A program made the position numbers and the translations under genes. A stretch of 64,000 bases of DNA from Roseovarius pelagicus. GTDB lineage: Bacteria; Pseudomonadota; Alphaproteobacteria; Rhodobacterales; Rhodobacteraceae. This document shows, piece by piece, positions 8,203 through 17,222 of this stretch (position 1 is the first letter of the stretch; the number at the start of each line of letters is the position of its first letter). The notes under the pieces were generated by a model that worked only from the letters and a program-made list of their open reading frames with translations, made no database searches and was not told the DNA's origin. The stretch covers positions 1 through 64,000 of the forward strand of contig NZ_CP106738.1 of the NCBI RefSeq assembly GCF_025639885.1, written 5' to 3'.

Positions 8203-10482
8203 ATGGAAAATATCCCCGCCTTTTGCACTCAGTGCCGCTCTCGTTGTGGCTGTATCGCACATGTCGAAGGCGGTCGGCTGACCGAAATCGTCCCGGATCC
8301 GGGGCATCCCAGCGGTAAGAAGCTGTGCCCAAAGGGGCGCGCAGCACCTGAACTGATTTATCACGCGGACCGGCTGACGCATCCCATGCGGCGCGTCTCG
8401 CCTAAGGGCGAGCGTCCCGCGCGTTGGGAGCGGATCAGCTGGGGCACCGCGCTGGACGAGATCGCCGCCAAAATGGGGGCCATTCGCGCTGAGCACGGCG
8501 CTGAGCAGGTGGCGTTTTCGGTCACGACGCCCAGCGGCACACATATGTCCGACGGTATCGCGTGGGTGGAGCGGTTCATTCGCGGATTTGGCAGCCCCAA
8601 CAACATTTACAGCACCGAGATTTGCAATTGGCACAAAGATCATGTCAGTCGCCTGACATATGGCTCTGATACAGGGGTGCCTGATTATGCGCGCAGTGAC
8701 TGCATGTTGCTGTGGGGGCATAATCCGGTGGCGACATGGCTGGCCCGCTCGGTCGAGATGCAGGCCGCGATGAAGCGCGGTGCGAAGCTGATTGTCGTGG
8801 ACCCGCGCGCGACATTGTTTGCGCGGCGTGCTGATTGCTGGTTGCGGTTGCGACCGGGCACAGATCAGGTGCTGGGGCTGGGGCTGATCCATATCCTGTT
8901 GCGTGATGGGACGTTTGACGCAGGCTTTACTGCACGTTGGACCAATGCGGCGGCGCTGGTGCGCGAGGACACCGGTGATCTGTTGCGCGATGCTGCGGGT
9001 GGATTGCAAGCGCTCGGTGCCGATGGCGGGGTGGTCGGTTATGACGGACAGAAGCGGGACTGGCGTGGACCGGTTGCGTTGTTCGGCGCGGCAGAGGTGA
9101 ACGGTGTGCGCTGTCGTACGGCGCTGAGCCTGCTGCAAGAGGTTGTGGCACCGCATGATCCGACCAGTGTCGCGGATGAAACCGGGGTTGATCAGGATGC
9201 GCTGGAACAAGCGGCGCAGATGATGAGCGCGGCAGAGGCGCTGAGTTACTGTGCGTGGAACGGTGTCGCGCAAAGCCGGACGGCCAGCCAGACCGAAAGG
9301 GCGATGGCGATCCTCTACACCCTCATGGGGCATTACGGACAGCCCGGGGGCAATGTGCCGGGGGCGGCAGCGGCGTTTAACGATATCTCAGGCCTCGACC
9401 TGCTGAGTGACGCGCAAAAGGCCAAGGGCGTCGGGCGCGAGGCGCGTCCTATCGGGCCGGGCAATCAGGGCTGGGTCACCGCGCGGGATGTGTACCGCGC
9501 CGCGCTCGGGCAGGGGCGGTACCCTGTGCGCGCGCTGATCTCGTTCGGGGGGAACCTGCTGGCGGCGCAGCCTGATGCGGATCTGGCAACAGAGGCGTTC
9601 AAGGCGCTGGAATTACATGTGCATGCGGATTTCTTCCTGAATGCGACGGCAGAGTGGGCTGATATCGTGCTGCCCGCCGCGACATCGTGGGAGCGCGAAG
9701 GGCTGCGCCACGGCTTTGACGCCACTTTGGAAGGGCAACGCCGGGTTCAGTTGCGCCCCGCTGTCGTCGCCCCCATCGGGGAATCGCGCAGCGACGTGGC
9801 GATTGTGATGGCATTGGCGGATCGGCTGGGCATGTCGGAAATCATGTTTGACTGCGATGTGGATAAGGGGCACGCGCATTTGCTGGCCAATACCGGGGTG
9901 ACGATCGATGCGTTGCGCGCACAACCCGAAGGTGTGGAGGTGCCGGGGCAGGTGCGGGTACGCGCCCACGAGACGGATGGGTTTGCCACGCCCAGCGGGG
10001 TAATCGAAATTTATTCCGAACAGATACGGCGCACGGGCCTGCCGCCGCTGCCGGTCTGGCGAGAGCAGGATGCCATGGTTGCGCCTGAAGGGTATCCGGT
10101 GCGCCTGAGCAGTGCAAAATCGGTCACCTATTGCCATTCACAGCACCGCAACATTGCATCATTGCGCCGGTTGCAACCGAACCCGCCACTAGAGATGGCC
10201 CCGGATGTGGCCGAGCCGCGGGGGATTGCGGACGGCGCATGGGTGGCTGTGACAACACCCAAGGGCAGATTTCTGGCGCAGGCCAAGGTAATCGCGGCAC
10301 AAATCCCAGGCACGGTCGTCGCACAGCATGGCTGGTGGGTTCCGGGCAGCGCAGATGCCCCCTATGGCGAAGCCGATGCGATGGCGGCCAATATCAATCC
10401 AGCGATGGATACCAGCGAATGCGACCCGCTGACCGGGTCGATCCCACTACGGTCGGGATGGTGCGAGGTGGCGCTGCTCTGA
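8203..10482 (+). CDS. Molybdopterin-containing oxidoreductase with N-terminal [4Fe-4S] site
   Basis: 759 residues of the DMSO-reductase superfamily. Cysteines C8, C11, C15 and C42 (CTQCRSRC, then KLCPKG) form the [4Fe-4S] site. Cys141 in STEICNWHKD sits where the Mo/W ligand is expected in polysulfide-reductase and formate-dehydrogenase-like members. The molybdopterin dinucleotide-binding C-terminal domain begins near 625 (PVRLSSAKSVTYCHSQHRN). There is no twin-arginine signal, so it is probably cytoplasmic, and no FeS-subunit, membrane anchor or chaperone gene is adjacent. A TTG-initiated longer form from 8182 is possible, but ATG 8203 places the cluster motif at the usual position. The substrate is unknown; it is not a recognisable nitrate reductase. 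Confidence 0.85.
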   Translation: MENIPAFCTQCRSRCGCIAHVEGGRLTEIVPDPGHPSGKKLCPKGRAAPELIYHADRLTHPMRRVSPKGERPARWERISWGTALDEIAAKMGAIRAEHGAEQVAFSVTTPSGTHMSDGIAWVERFIRGFGSPNNIYSTEICNWHKDHVSRLTYGSDTGVPDYARSDCMLLWGHNPVATWLARSVEMQAAMKRGAKLIVVDPRATLFARRADCWLRLRPGTDQVLGLGLIHILLRDGTFDAGFTARWTNAAALVREDTGDLLRDAAGGLQALGADGGVVGYDGQKRDWRGPVALFGAAEVNGVRCRTALSLLQEVVAPHDPTSVADETGVDQDALEQAAQMMSAAEALSYCAWNGVAQSRTASQTERAMAILYTLMGHYGQPGGNVPGAAAAFNDISGLDLLSDAQKAKGVGREARPIGPGNQGWVTARDVYRAALGQGRYPVRALISFGGNLLAAQPDADLATEAFKALELHVHADFFLNATAEWADIVLPAATSWEREGLRHGFDATLEGQRRVQLRPAVVAPIGESRSDVAIVMALADRLGMSEIMFDCDVDKGHAHLLANTGVTIDALRAQPEGVEVPGQVRVRAHETDGFATPSGVIEIYSEQIRRTGLPPLPVWREQDAMVAPEGYPVRLSSAKSVTYCHSQHRNIASLRRLQPNPPLEMAPDVAEPRGIADGAWVAVTTPKGRFLAQAKVIAAQIPGTVVAQHGWWVPGSADAPYGEADAMAANINPAMDTSECDPLTGSIPLRSGWCEVALL

Positions 10483-10573
10483 CGTTGCTTCCGACCCCTT
10501 AGGAGCTATGCTGCCGCTTGTCCGCCGCTGCGTGCTGCGATACACCCGCATCTGACCAGACAGGGACCTGAAA

Positions 10574-11698
10574 ATGCGCGCGGAAATACAATCTCTTGTA
10601 GCTGAGATCGAGAACTCTCTGGAGTTGCTCCGTCAACGTATGGGGTGGGAGACGGCCCAGCACCGACTGGAGGAATTCAACGCGCGGGTCGAGGACCCCA
10701 CATTGTGGGACGACCCTGCCAAGGCGCAAAAGCTGATGCGCGACCGCCAGGGACTGGTGGATGCGATGGCGACGCATGATGGCATCACCCAAGACCTGTC
10801 GGATAATGTCGAACTGATCGAGCTGGGTGAGATGGAGGACGACGGCGATGTTGTCGCCGAGGCCGAAAATGCCATCCGTGTCTTACAAAAACGCGCAGCC
10901 GCCAAGGAGCTGGAGGCACTGCTGGACGGCGAGGCGGACAGCAACGATACGTTTCTGGAGATCAATGCTGGCGCTGGTGGCACCGAGAGCTGTGACTGGG
11001 CCAGCATGTTGGCGCGGATGTATGTGCGCTGGGCGGAAAAGCGCGGTTATACAGTCGAGCTGCAATCGGAACAATCGGGTGACGAGGCGGGGATCAAGTC
11101 GGCGGCCTACAAGATCAGCGGGAACAACGCCTATGGCTGGTTGAAATCCGAGAGCGGCGTGCACCGGTTGGTGCGTATCTCGCCGTTCGATTCAGCGGCC
11201 AAGCGGCACACGTCGTTTTGTTCGGTCTGGGTCTATCCGGTGGTGGATGACGACATCGAGATCGAAGTGAACCCGGCTGATATCCGCATCGACACCTATC
11301 GCAGTTCCGGCGCGGGTGGGCAGCACGTCAACACCACCGACTCTGCCGTGCGGATCACGCACAATCCGACAGGCATTGTCGTGACCAGTTCGGAGAAATC
11401 ACAGCACCAGAACCGTGACATCGCCATGAAGGCGCTGAAATCGCGGCTTTACCAGATGGAACTGGACCGCCGGAATGCCGCGATCAACGAGGCGCATGAG
11501 AGCAAGGGCGATGCCGGGTGGGGCAACCAGATCCGTTCTTATGTGTTGCAGCCCTATCAGATGGTCAAAGACCTGCGCACCAATCACGAGACATCGGACA
11601 CCAAGGGTGTGCTGGACGGCGATCTGGACCCGTTCATGGCCGCGACGCTGGCGCTGAACGTGAGCGGCAAGAGCCGGGCCGAAGCGCAGGGCGATTGA
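10574..11698 (+). CDS. prfB: Peptide chain release factor 2
   Basis: Recognises UGA and UAA stop codons and triggers peptidyl-tRNA hydrolysis. 374 residues. The stop-codon-reading tripeptide SPF is at 203-205 (VRISPFDS) and the catalytic GGQ at 248-250 ([10 protein letters not shown]); N-terminal coiled-coil helices occupy about 1-110. The gene is one uninterrupted frame: the in-frame UGA and programmed +1 frameshift used by E. coli prfB are absent, so autoregulation by that route does not occur here. A good AGGGACC ribosome site precedes the ATG. Confidence 0.97.
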   Translation: MRAEIQSLVAEIENSLELLRQRMGWETAQHRLEEFNARVEDPTLWDDPAKAQKLMRDRQGLVDAMATHDGITQDLSDNVELIELGEMEDDGDVVAEAENAIRVLQKRAAAKELEALLDGEADSNDTFLEINAGAGGTESCDWASMLARMYVRWAEKRGYTVELQSEQSGDEAGIKSAAYKISGNNAYGWLKSESGVHRLVRISPFDSAAKRHTSFCSVWVYPVVDDDIEIEVNPADIRIDTYRSSGAGGQHVNTTDSAVRITHNPTGIVVTSSEKSQHQNRDIAMKALKSRLYQMELDRRNAAINEAHESKGDAGWGNQIRSYVLQPYQMVKDLRTNHETSDTKGVLDGDLDPFMAATLALNVSGKSRAEAQGD

Positions 11699-11699
11699 G

Positions 11700-11730
11700 C
11701 GTCGTCGCCAGATTGGATCTGGTGACGACG
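11700..11730. terminator. Strong hairpin just after prfB
   Basis: A 14-base arm at 11700-11713 (CGTCGTCGCCAGAT) pairs with 11717-11730 (ATCTGGTGACGACG) across a TGG loop with a single G-T wobble. It begins immediately after the prfB stop. No T-run follows, so it may be a Rho-assisted end or a 3'-end stabiliser. Confidence 0.55.
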
Positions 11731-11830
11731 GTGAGTATTCGAGGAACATTGAAAAAGGGCGGCTTTTTCCGGGGCGGGTCTTGCGCAGGCGGGTGTGCTG
11801 CGATTTGTTTGCGTGCGGGGAGGGACAGTC

Positions 11831-13219
11831 ATGGATGATGTTCTGGCGATGGGCGCGCGTGCGCAGGTAACTGCGATCGTGAGTGGACGACTGAGCGCGG
11901 AAGACCTGATGCGGGCGTCGTTGACGCGAATAGAGTCCGCGAATGGCGCGGCGAATGCGATCGTATCGATGCGCAGCGCGGATGACCTAATGGCCGAAGC
12001 GCGCAGTGCAGATCTAGCCGAGGCGCGCGGCCCCCTGCATGGGCTGCCCGTGGCGATCAAGGATCTGGCCAATGCGCGTGGGTTGCCAACGTCGCAGGGG
12101 TCGCCGCTCTTTGCCGGGCAGATGGCGGATGCGGATGATCTGCATGTGGCGCGAATGCGTGCGGCAGGCGCAATCATCATTGGCAAAACCAATACACCCG
12201 AGTTCGGCCTCGGCAGTCAGACATTCAATCAGGTCTTTGGCGTAACACCAAACCCCTATGACGCGGACCGTACCTGTGGCGGATCGTCCGGTGGAGCAGC
12301 GGTGGCGCTGGCGTACGGGATGGTGTCGCTGGCGGACGGGTCGGACATGATGGGCAGTCTGCGCAACCCGGCGGGGTGGTGCAATGTCTACGGGATGCGG
12401 CCCAGTTGGGGTGTCGTGCCGGGCGAGGTCAGGGGCGACACATTCCTGCACCAGATATCGACGAATGGTCCTATGGCGCGCAGCCCCGACGATCTGAAAT
12501 TGTTGCTGGAGGTGATGGCGGGGCCGGATCCGCGTCAGCCGCATGGTCGGGCACTGGAGCCAGCGCACGGAGCGGGGCGGCGTATTGGCTGGCTGGGCGA
12601 CTGGGGCGGGGCGATGTCGTTTGAGCCGGGCATTCTGGCGCTCTGTGAAGCGGCGCTGGAGGCGATCGACGGCGCTGAGGTGGATGCACTGCCCGCGCCG
12701 TTCGCCCGCGACGCGTTGTGGCAGAGCTGGACGGATTTGCGCAGCTGGGCCGTGGGCGCGTCACTGGCCCCGATGATGGCGGATGAAACCATGCGCGCGC
12801 GGCTCAAACCTGAAGCCGTTTGGGAAGCCGAGCGCGGAGCGGCGATGAGTGCGATGCAGGTGCATCGTGCCAGTGTGACGCGGTCTGAATGGTTCATGGC
12901 CGCCGATGCGCTGTTTGAGCGCTACGATGTGTTGGCCATGCCCACGGCACAGGTCTGGCCATTTGGTCACGACCAGGCATGGCCAAAGACGATCAATGGT
13001 GTGGAAATGGACAGTTATCATCGCTGGATGGAGTGTGTGGTCCCTGCCAGCCTGATCGGATTGCCGGTGGTGGCTGTGCCTGCGGGATTCGGTGGAAATG
13101 GCCTGCCCATGGGGATGCAGTTGATCGGCAGACGGGGGGCGGATCGGGATCTGTTGGCGCTGGCTGAAACCTATCACCGTGCGACTGGTTGGCCACAGGC
13201 ACGACCACCACAAAGCTGA
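11831..13219 (+). CDS. Amidase-signature family hydrolase
   Basis: 462 residues from ATG 11831, which follows a GGGAGGGA ribosome site. The Ser-cisSer-Lys triad is intact: K77 (VAIKDLA), cis-Ser S152 (CGGSSGG) and nucleophile S176 (MMGSLRNP). The spacings (75 and 24 residues) equal those of characterised amidase-signature enzymes. It hydrolyses a C-N amide bond; the family includes aliphatic amidases, hydrolases of aryl-amides and GatA. GatA is unlikely because no gatB/gatC is adjacent and the motif GSDMMGSLRN departs from the GatA form. It stands alone between prfB and a DUF2189 gene, so the substrate is open. Confidence 0.87.
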   Translation: MDDVLAMGARAQVTAIVSGRLSAEDLMRASLTRIESANGAANAIVSMRSADDLMAEARSADLAEARGPLHGLPVAIKDLANARGLPTSQGSPLFAGQMADADDLHVARMRAAGAIIIGKTNTPEFGLGSQTFNQVFGVTPNPYDADRTCGGSSGGAAVALAYGMVSLADGSDMMGSLRNPAGWCNVYGMRPSWGVVPGEVRGDTFLHQISTNGPMARSPDDLKLLLEVMAGPDPRQPHGRALEPAHGAGRRIGWLGDWGGAMSFEPGILALCEAALEAIDGAEVDALPAPFARDALWQSWTDLRSWAVGASLAPMMADETMRARLKPEAVWEAERGAAMSAMQVHRASVTRSEWFMAADALFERYDVLAMPTAQVWPFGHDQAWPKTINGVEMDSYHRWMECVVPASLIGLPVVAVPAGFGGNGLPMGMQLIGRRGADRDLLALAETYHRATGWPQARPPQS

Positions 13220-13287
13220 GCCTGACATAGATCTTTGTGCGGCGCGTTCTGCCCGCTAACCTGACGGAGAAAGCGGGAAGGGGAGCC

Positions 13288-14073
13288 ATGCCAGAGAACC
13301 GTGCGACAGACAGCGGTGTACCTGAACTGGGTGCCGTAAGTTTTGCAATGCTCGGCGCAGCCCTGCGGCGCGGGTGGGCAGACATGCGTCGTGCGCCGGG
13401 TTATGCGCTGTTGTTTGCAGGGATCTACGTCGTCTTTGGCTGGTTTCTGGCGTGGATAACCTTGGTGACAGGGCACAGTTACTGGCTGGTGTTCGCGGCG
13501 GTTGGTTTTCCTCTTTTCGGACCGTTTGCCGCTGTCGGGCTATATGAGGTGTCGCATCAATTGGAAGCGGGCAAACCGTTGAGCGCGCGCTGGATTTTTG
13601 GTGTGATTGCGCAGCAAAGCCAACGCCAACTGCCATCCCTTTGCGCGATTATCATCATGGTGTTTCTGTTCTGGTTCTTTCTGGCGCATATGATTTTCGC
13701 TCTGTTCATGGGACTGTCGGTGATGACGAACGTATCGTCATCCTATGCGGTATTCCTGACCATGAACGGATTGAGCATGCTGGTGGTGGGAACGGTCGTC
13801 GGGGGGATTTTTTCGTTGTTGATCTATGCAATCACGGTAATTGCGCTGCCGATGCTGTTGGATCGAGAAGTCGATTTCGTGAGCGCGATGATTGCCAGCG
13901 TCGGAGTTGTCACAGCAAATCCGGGGCCGATGCTGGCTTGGGCCATCTTTATCGCGGTCACGACGTTTCTGGCGATGCTGCCGGGGTTTCTGGGGCTGTT
14001 TCTGGTGTTGCCATTGCTGGGACACGCGACATGGCACCTGTACAGGTTGGCTTGTGCGGCGGTAGAGAGCTAA
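13288..14073 (+). CDS. DUF2189-type polytopic membrane protein
   Basis: 261 residues from ATG 13288, preceded by AAGGGGAG. After a short polar N-terminus there are about six hydrophobic segments, for example [20 protein letters not shown], the [17 protein letters not shown] stretch and [17 protein letters not shown], arranged in pairs. The spacing and the phrase [20 protein letters not shown] match the DUF2189 family of inner-membrane proteins of unknown role. No partner gene is evident. Function unknown. Confidence 0.75.
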   Translation: MPENRATDSGVPELGAVSFAMLGAALRRGWADMRRAPGYALLFAGIYVVFGWFLAWITLVTGHSYWLVFAAVGFPLFGPFAAVGLYEVSHQLEAGKPLSARWIFGVIAQQSQRQLPSLCAIIIMVFLFWFFLAHMIFALFMGLSVMTNVSSSYAVFLTMNGLSMLVVGTVVGGIFSLLIYAITVIALPMLLDREVDFVSAMIASVGVVTANPGPMLAWAIFIAVTTFLAMLPGFLGLFLVLPLLGHATWHLYRLACAAVES

Positions 14074-14108
14074 GCGATCCGTACATAGGATGTGTTGTTT
14101 ATCGTGTG

Positions 14109-15008
14109 TTACCCCAGCGCCGCCGCTAAATGATCAAACACCATCCGAATGCGGCGACTGGTGTGCAATTCACGGTGCGTGGTTAGCCAGATCGGGACGG
14201 GAATAACCGGTAAATCAGGCAGCACGCGGATCATTTCCGGGCATCGGTCTGCGACGTCGTGCATCATCACGCCAATGCCAAGGCCCTGACGCACCATTTC
14301 CCACGCCACGACACCGCTTTGCGACGCCAGCTTAATATTGTTTTCGGTAAGGCTTAGGCCAAGCGCGTTCAGCCCGGAGAGAAGCCGCGTGTGGTCTGCA
14401 TCGAAACCGATGAAGGCGGCATCGTTGAGATCTTCGAGCCGCGCGGGAATGCCGAAGCGTTCAATATAAGGCCGGGAGGCATAGAGGCCGGCCCAGCTGT
14501 CGCGCAGCAGCCGCGCGATCAGGTCGGGTTGATCGGGGCGGGCGTGGCGGATCGCGATATCGGCCTCGCGGCGGCGCAGGTCACTGATGGCGTTGGTTGC
14601 CACGATGTCGACCTCGATCCCCGGTGCATCAATGCGCAGAGTGTCCAGAATGGGCGCAAGCATATGTGCGGCAACCACGTCGCTGGCGCTGATCCGCACT
14701 TTACCCTCGATGGTCTGGCTGTGACCTGACGCGGTCAGGGAAATCCGGGTGGCGGCCTCGCCCATTGCGCGCACGTGTTCGAGCAGGTCGAGACCCGACG
14801 CGGTCAGCATCAGCGATTTCCCGCGACGTTCGAACAACACGATGCCCAGTGCGTCCTCTAGCCCGCTGACCTGCCGGCCAAGTGTCGGTTGCGCCAACCC
14901 AAGGGCACGGGCGGCAGCCGAGAGCGAGCCGAGTTCTACCGTCGCCAGAAACGCGCGGACTTGGTTCCAGTCAAATGTGATCGCCTTCCAGTTCATGCGT
15001 ATATGCAT
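14109..15008 (-). CDS. LysR-family transcriptional regulator
   Basis: 299 residues. N-terminal winged helix-turn-helix (about 14-73: SLSAAARALGLAQPTLGRQV) and a C-terminal periplasmic-binding-like effector domain (about 95-299). It is transcribed divergently from the methyltransferase at 15086, with an inverted repeat in the shared region, the classical arrangement for a LysR regulator controlling its neighbour and itself. An in-frame ATG at 14996 is an equally possible start. The effector is unknown. Confidence 0.9.
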   Translation of the reverse strand: MHIRMNWKAITFDWNQVRAFLATVELGSLSAAARALGLAQPTLGRQVSGLEDALGIVLFERRGKSLMLTASGLDLLEHVRAMGEAATRISLTASGHSQTIEGKVRISASDVVAAHMLAPILDTLRIDAPGIEVDIVATNAISDLRRREADIAIRHARPDQPDLIARLLRDSWAGLYASRPYIERFGIPARLEDLNDAAFIGFDADHTRLLSGLNALGLSLTENNIKLASQSGVVAWEMVRQGLGIGVMMHDVADRCPEMIRVLPDLPVIPVPIWLTTHRELHTSRRIRMVFDHLAAALG

Positions 15009-15024
15009 AACCGTGTATCAGATT

Positions 15025-15044
15025 TATGCAATTTTATTTGCATA
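15025..15044. promoter_or_regulatory. Candidate LysR operator
   Basis: TATGCAA (15025-15031), six bases, TTGCATA (15038-15044): a perfect 7-bp inverted repeat of T-N-A LysR-box type, in the 77-base gap between lysR and the methyltransferase. A related ATGCAT lies at 15003-15008 over the lysR start. Confidence 0.55.
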
Positions 15045-15085
15045 TGAGTAGGGTTAAGACGCATGAAGATATGAGGAGAGAAACC

Positions 15086-15709
15086 ATGCCCACGCAAGCA
15101 CAGTTCTGGGACAGGATTGCCCCGAAATATGCGCAAAATCCGATTGCGGATGTGACCGCCTATGAGGCGACGATGGCGCGCACCAGTCAGTATCTAGGTG
15201 CCACTGATCGGGTGCTGGAACTGGGGTGCGGCACAGGGTCAACGGCCGTGCGATTGGCCCCGCAGGTGGCGCAGATCGTCGGCACGGATATTTCGCAAGA
15301 GATGATCCGGATTGCGAGAGGTCGGGCGGAAACGGCAGGCGCAAACAATCTGAGTTTCAACACCACGCATGAGTTTGACCAAGGGCCGCCCGCAGCCCCG
15401 TTCGACGCGGTTCTGGCGTTCAATTTCCTGCATCTGTTGGAAGATGTGCCCGCAACACTGCGCACAGTACATGCCCAGATCAAACCCGGAGGCATGTTCA
15501 TATCGAAATCGGGCTGTTTAGGGGGCGGGTTGCCGTTCTTGAGATGGATGATCGGCGGGATGCAGTTGATCGGAAAGGCGCCGCATGTGGGTTTCATGAC
15601 GCGGCAGGAACTGGAGCGCATGATCATCGAGGCAGGATTTGAAGTATTGGAGGCAGGGGATTATCCTGCCAACTCAGCGAACCATTTTGTGGCAGCCCGT
15701 AGATTGTAG
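15086..15709 (+). CDS. SAM-dependent class I methyltransferase
   Basis: 207 residues from ATG 15086, eight bases after a strong GAGGAG. Motif I for SAM binding is VLELGCGTGS (43-52), followed by the acidic GTDIS (motif II) and a DAVLAFNFLHLLED motif IV. This is the Methyltransf_11/25 type that methylates small molecules or quinone/lipid precursors. The C-terminal FMTRQELERMIIEAGF fits a small-molecule enzyme. It is probably controlled by the divergent LysR gene. Substrate unknown. Confidence 0.87.
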   Translation: MPTQAQFWDRIAPKYAQNPIADVTAYEATMARTSQYLGATDRVLELGCGTGSTAVRLAPQVAQIVGTDISQEMIRIARGRAETAGANNLSFNTTHEFDQGPPAAPFDAVLAFNFLHLLEDVPATLRTVHAQIKPGGMFISKSGCLGGGLPFLRWMIGGMQLIGKAPHVGFMTRQELERMIIEAGFEVLEAGDYPANSANHFVAARRL

Positions 15710-15721
15710 AGTCGACTGTGG

Positions 15722-15934
15722 CTATTCCTCGCGCCCGTGTTCCATCAAACGCGCGCGCAGTAGCGCCGCCTCGCGGGCTCCGGCCTCTAGCGCGAACACA
15801 TAGGCGTGGGTGAGATAGAAGCAGGCAGCGTCGAGGTCGTTGGCCTCGTCCGCCGCCTGCGTGTAAAGCTGGATCAGCCCGGCCTGATCGTGTCGGTCAT
15901 GGGCCGCGATCATGGCTGCATCCAAGGCGCTCAT
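15722..15934 (-). CDS. Small helical protein translationally coupled to the Rieske oxygenase
   Basis: 70 residues (MSALDAAMIAAHDRHDQAGL...). Its ATG (15934) overlaps the stop of the Rieske gene as ATGA, so it is very likely translated by re-initiation. The sequence is almost wholly helical, with a tetratricopeptide-like alternation (LIQLYTQAADEA, FYLTHAYVFALEAG) and no Cys. It is convergent with the methyltransferase gene. No family is recognised; coupling suggests an accessory role to the oxygenase, such as assembly or stability. Confidence 0.65.
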   Translation of the reverse strand: MSALDAAMIAAHDRHDQAGLIQLYTQAADEANDLDAACFYLTHAYVFALEAGAREAALLRARLMEHGREE

Positions 15935-17091
15935 TCTGCCGCGATGTCCTTGGCGCGGTGGGTTTCGACCTTGCCCGCGACCCAGTGATGGAAGCAGTGG
16001 GTGGGGCTGTCCATGACTGGCGAGAACCGCCCGCCATCGAACTGGGTCACATGGCGACCCTTTTGCATGCCTTCGACGACAAAAATATCTTCTTCGAACA
16101 CGGTTTTCCAAAGCTGGGTGTTGCGTGCGCGCATGCCCTCATCCGTGCCGGGCACAGCGTAGTAAAGATGCACATGCTCGACAGTGCGCTCGTGGCTCTT
16201 CGGCTCTAGGATAATGGTGAATGCGTGGTCACGGTGCACCCCGAGCAGCACGTTGGGGTAGACGGCGATATATTCAGCCTGCTCATTCCACTTAGTGCCC
16301 ACATCTTCGAAATCGGGGAAGGTATCGCCATGTTCATCGCGCAATTGGCGGTAGACCATGGTGCCTTGGCCAGAAAATGCCTCTGGCTGTTCGATGTGAT
16401 AGTGATCCTCTAGCCGGGAATAGCTGTTCAGACCGGGGTGAATCCACGGCAGGTGGTAGCTTTCGCAGTAGTTTTCGACCGCCAGTTTCCAGTTGGTCTG
16501 AACCTCCAGCTGGAATTTGTTGTCATGTCCGCCGTGATAGAGGGGCAGCTCGAACTCCGACCAGCGGGTGATGATGTCTGACATCGCGTCCTCGAAGGCG
16601 GGTGCATCGCCGGACATGTTGATCCACACCACGTCGCGCCAGACGTGGCTGCGCACCTCGTTCAGGCCCAACTCGTCACGTTTGATCGCGGCATGGGTGT
16701 TTTGGCCGGGACCACCCACATGCGGCGTGCTGACCAGCTTGCCCTTGGTCGAATAGCACCACGAGTGGTAGGGGCAGCGAATGGCACCTTCGATCTTGCG
16801 TGGTTCCTCTACCAAAATCATGCCGCGGTGGCGGCAGATGTTCTGGAAGACGCGCACGTCGCCCTCTTTGTCACGAATGAGCAGCAGCGGCATGCCGAGA
16901 AACTCCATCGGGACGGCGTCGCCGGGTTCCGGCACGTCTGCGGCCACGGCAAGACCGGCCCATTGGGAAAAGAGCAGCGCGTGTTTTTCCTCCTGAAATA
17001 CGTCGGCGTCGATGTAATGCGCATTGGGCAGGCCGTTGGCGATTTCGACCGGAGTGCGGACGTTCGACAGGTCTGTGATGGGTTTGTTCAT
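15931..17091 (-). CDS. Rieske [2Fe-2S] ring-hydroxylating/N-demethylating type oxygenase, alpha subunit
   Basis: 386 residues from ATG 17091, which follows GAGGGAGG. The Rieske cluster ligands are C87 and H89 (ICRHRG) and C106 and H109 (CPYHSW). The mononuclear iron site is the helix NYCESYHLPWIHPG with H213 and H218. These features place it among oxygenases that attack aromatic rings or quaternary amines; the ENYCESYH spacing resembles the betaine/carnitine branch, but this is only a resemblance. No reductase or ferredoxin gene is adjacent, so electrons must come from elsewhere. Downstream of an XRE-type regulator on the same strand and coupled to a 70-residue ORF. Confidence 0.87.
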   Translation of the reverse strand: MNKPITDLSNVRTPVEIANGLPNAHYIDADVFQEEKHALLFSQWAGLAVAADVPEPGDAVPMEFLGMPLLLIRDKEGDVRVFQNICRHRGMILVEEPRKIEGAIRCPYHSWCYSTKGKLVSTPHVGGPGQNTHAAIKRDELGLNEVRSHVWRDVVWINMSGDAPAFEDAMSDIITRWSEFELPLYHGGHDNKFQLEVQTNWKLAVENYCESYHLPWIHPGLNSYSRLEDHYHIEQPEAFSGQGTMVYRQLRDEHGDTFPDFEDVGTKWNEQAEYIAVYPNVLLGVHRDHAFTIILEPKSHERTVEHVHLYYAVPGTDEGMRARNTQLWKTVFEEDIFVVEGMQKGRHVTQFDGGRFSPVMDSPTHCFHHWVAGKVETHRAKDIAAE

Positions 17092-17222
17092 TGGATTGCC
17101 TCCCTCGGGTCTGCTATCCAATTTGCCCAAAATTACAGGTTGGTGACCGCCTTTCCGCGACGGGACTTTTCCAAGGGCGACATGTGGGAAGGGCAGGAGT
17201 TTACGATCTCGCGCGACGTGGG

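Noticed and set aside
7975..9333. 452-codon open frame on the - strand
   Set aside because: Antisense to mrcA and the molybdopterin enzyme, no ribosome site, no recognisable protein character.
10574..11698. Programmed +1 frameshift in prfB
   Set aside because: The frame reads through without an in-frame stop and no CTTTGAC-like site appears near codon 25.
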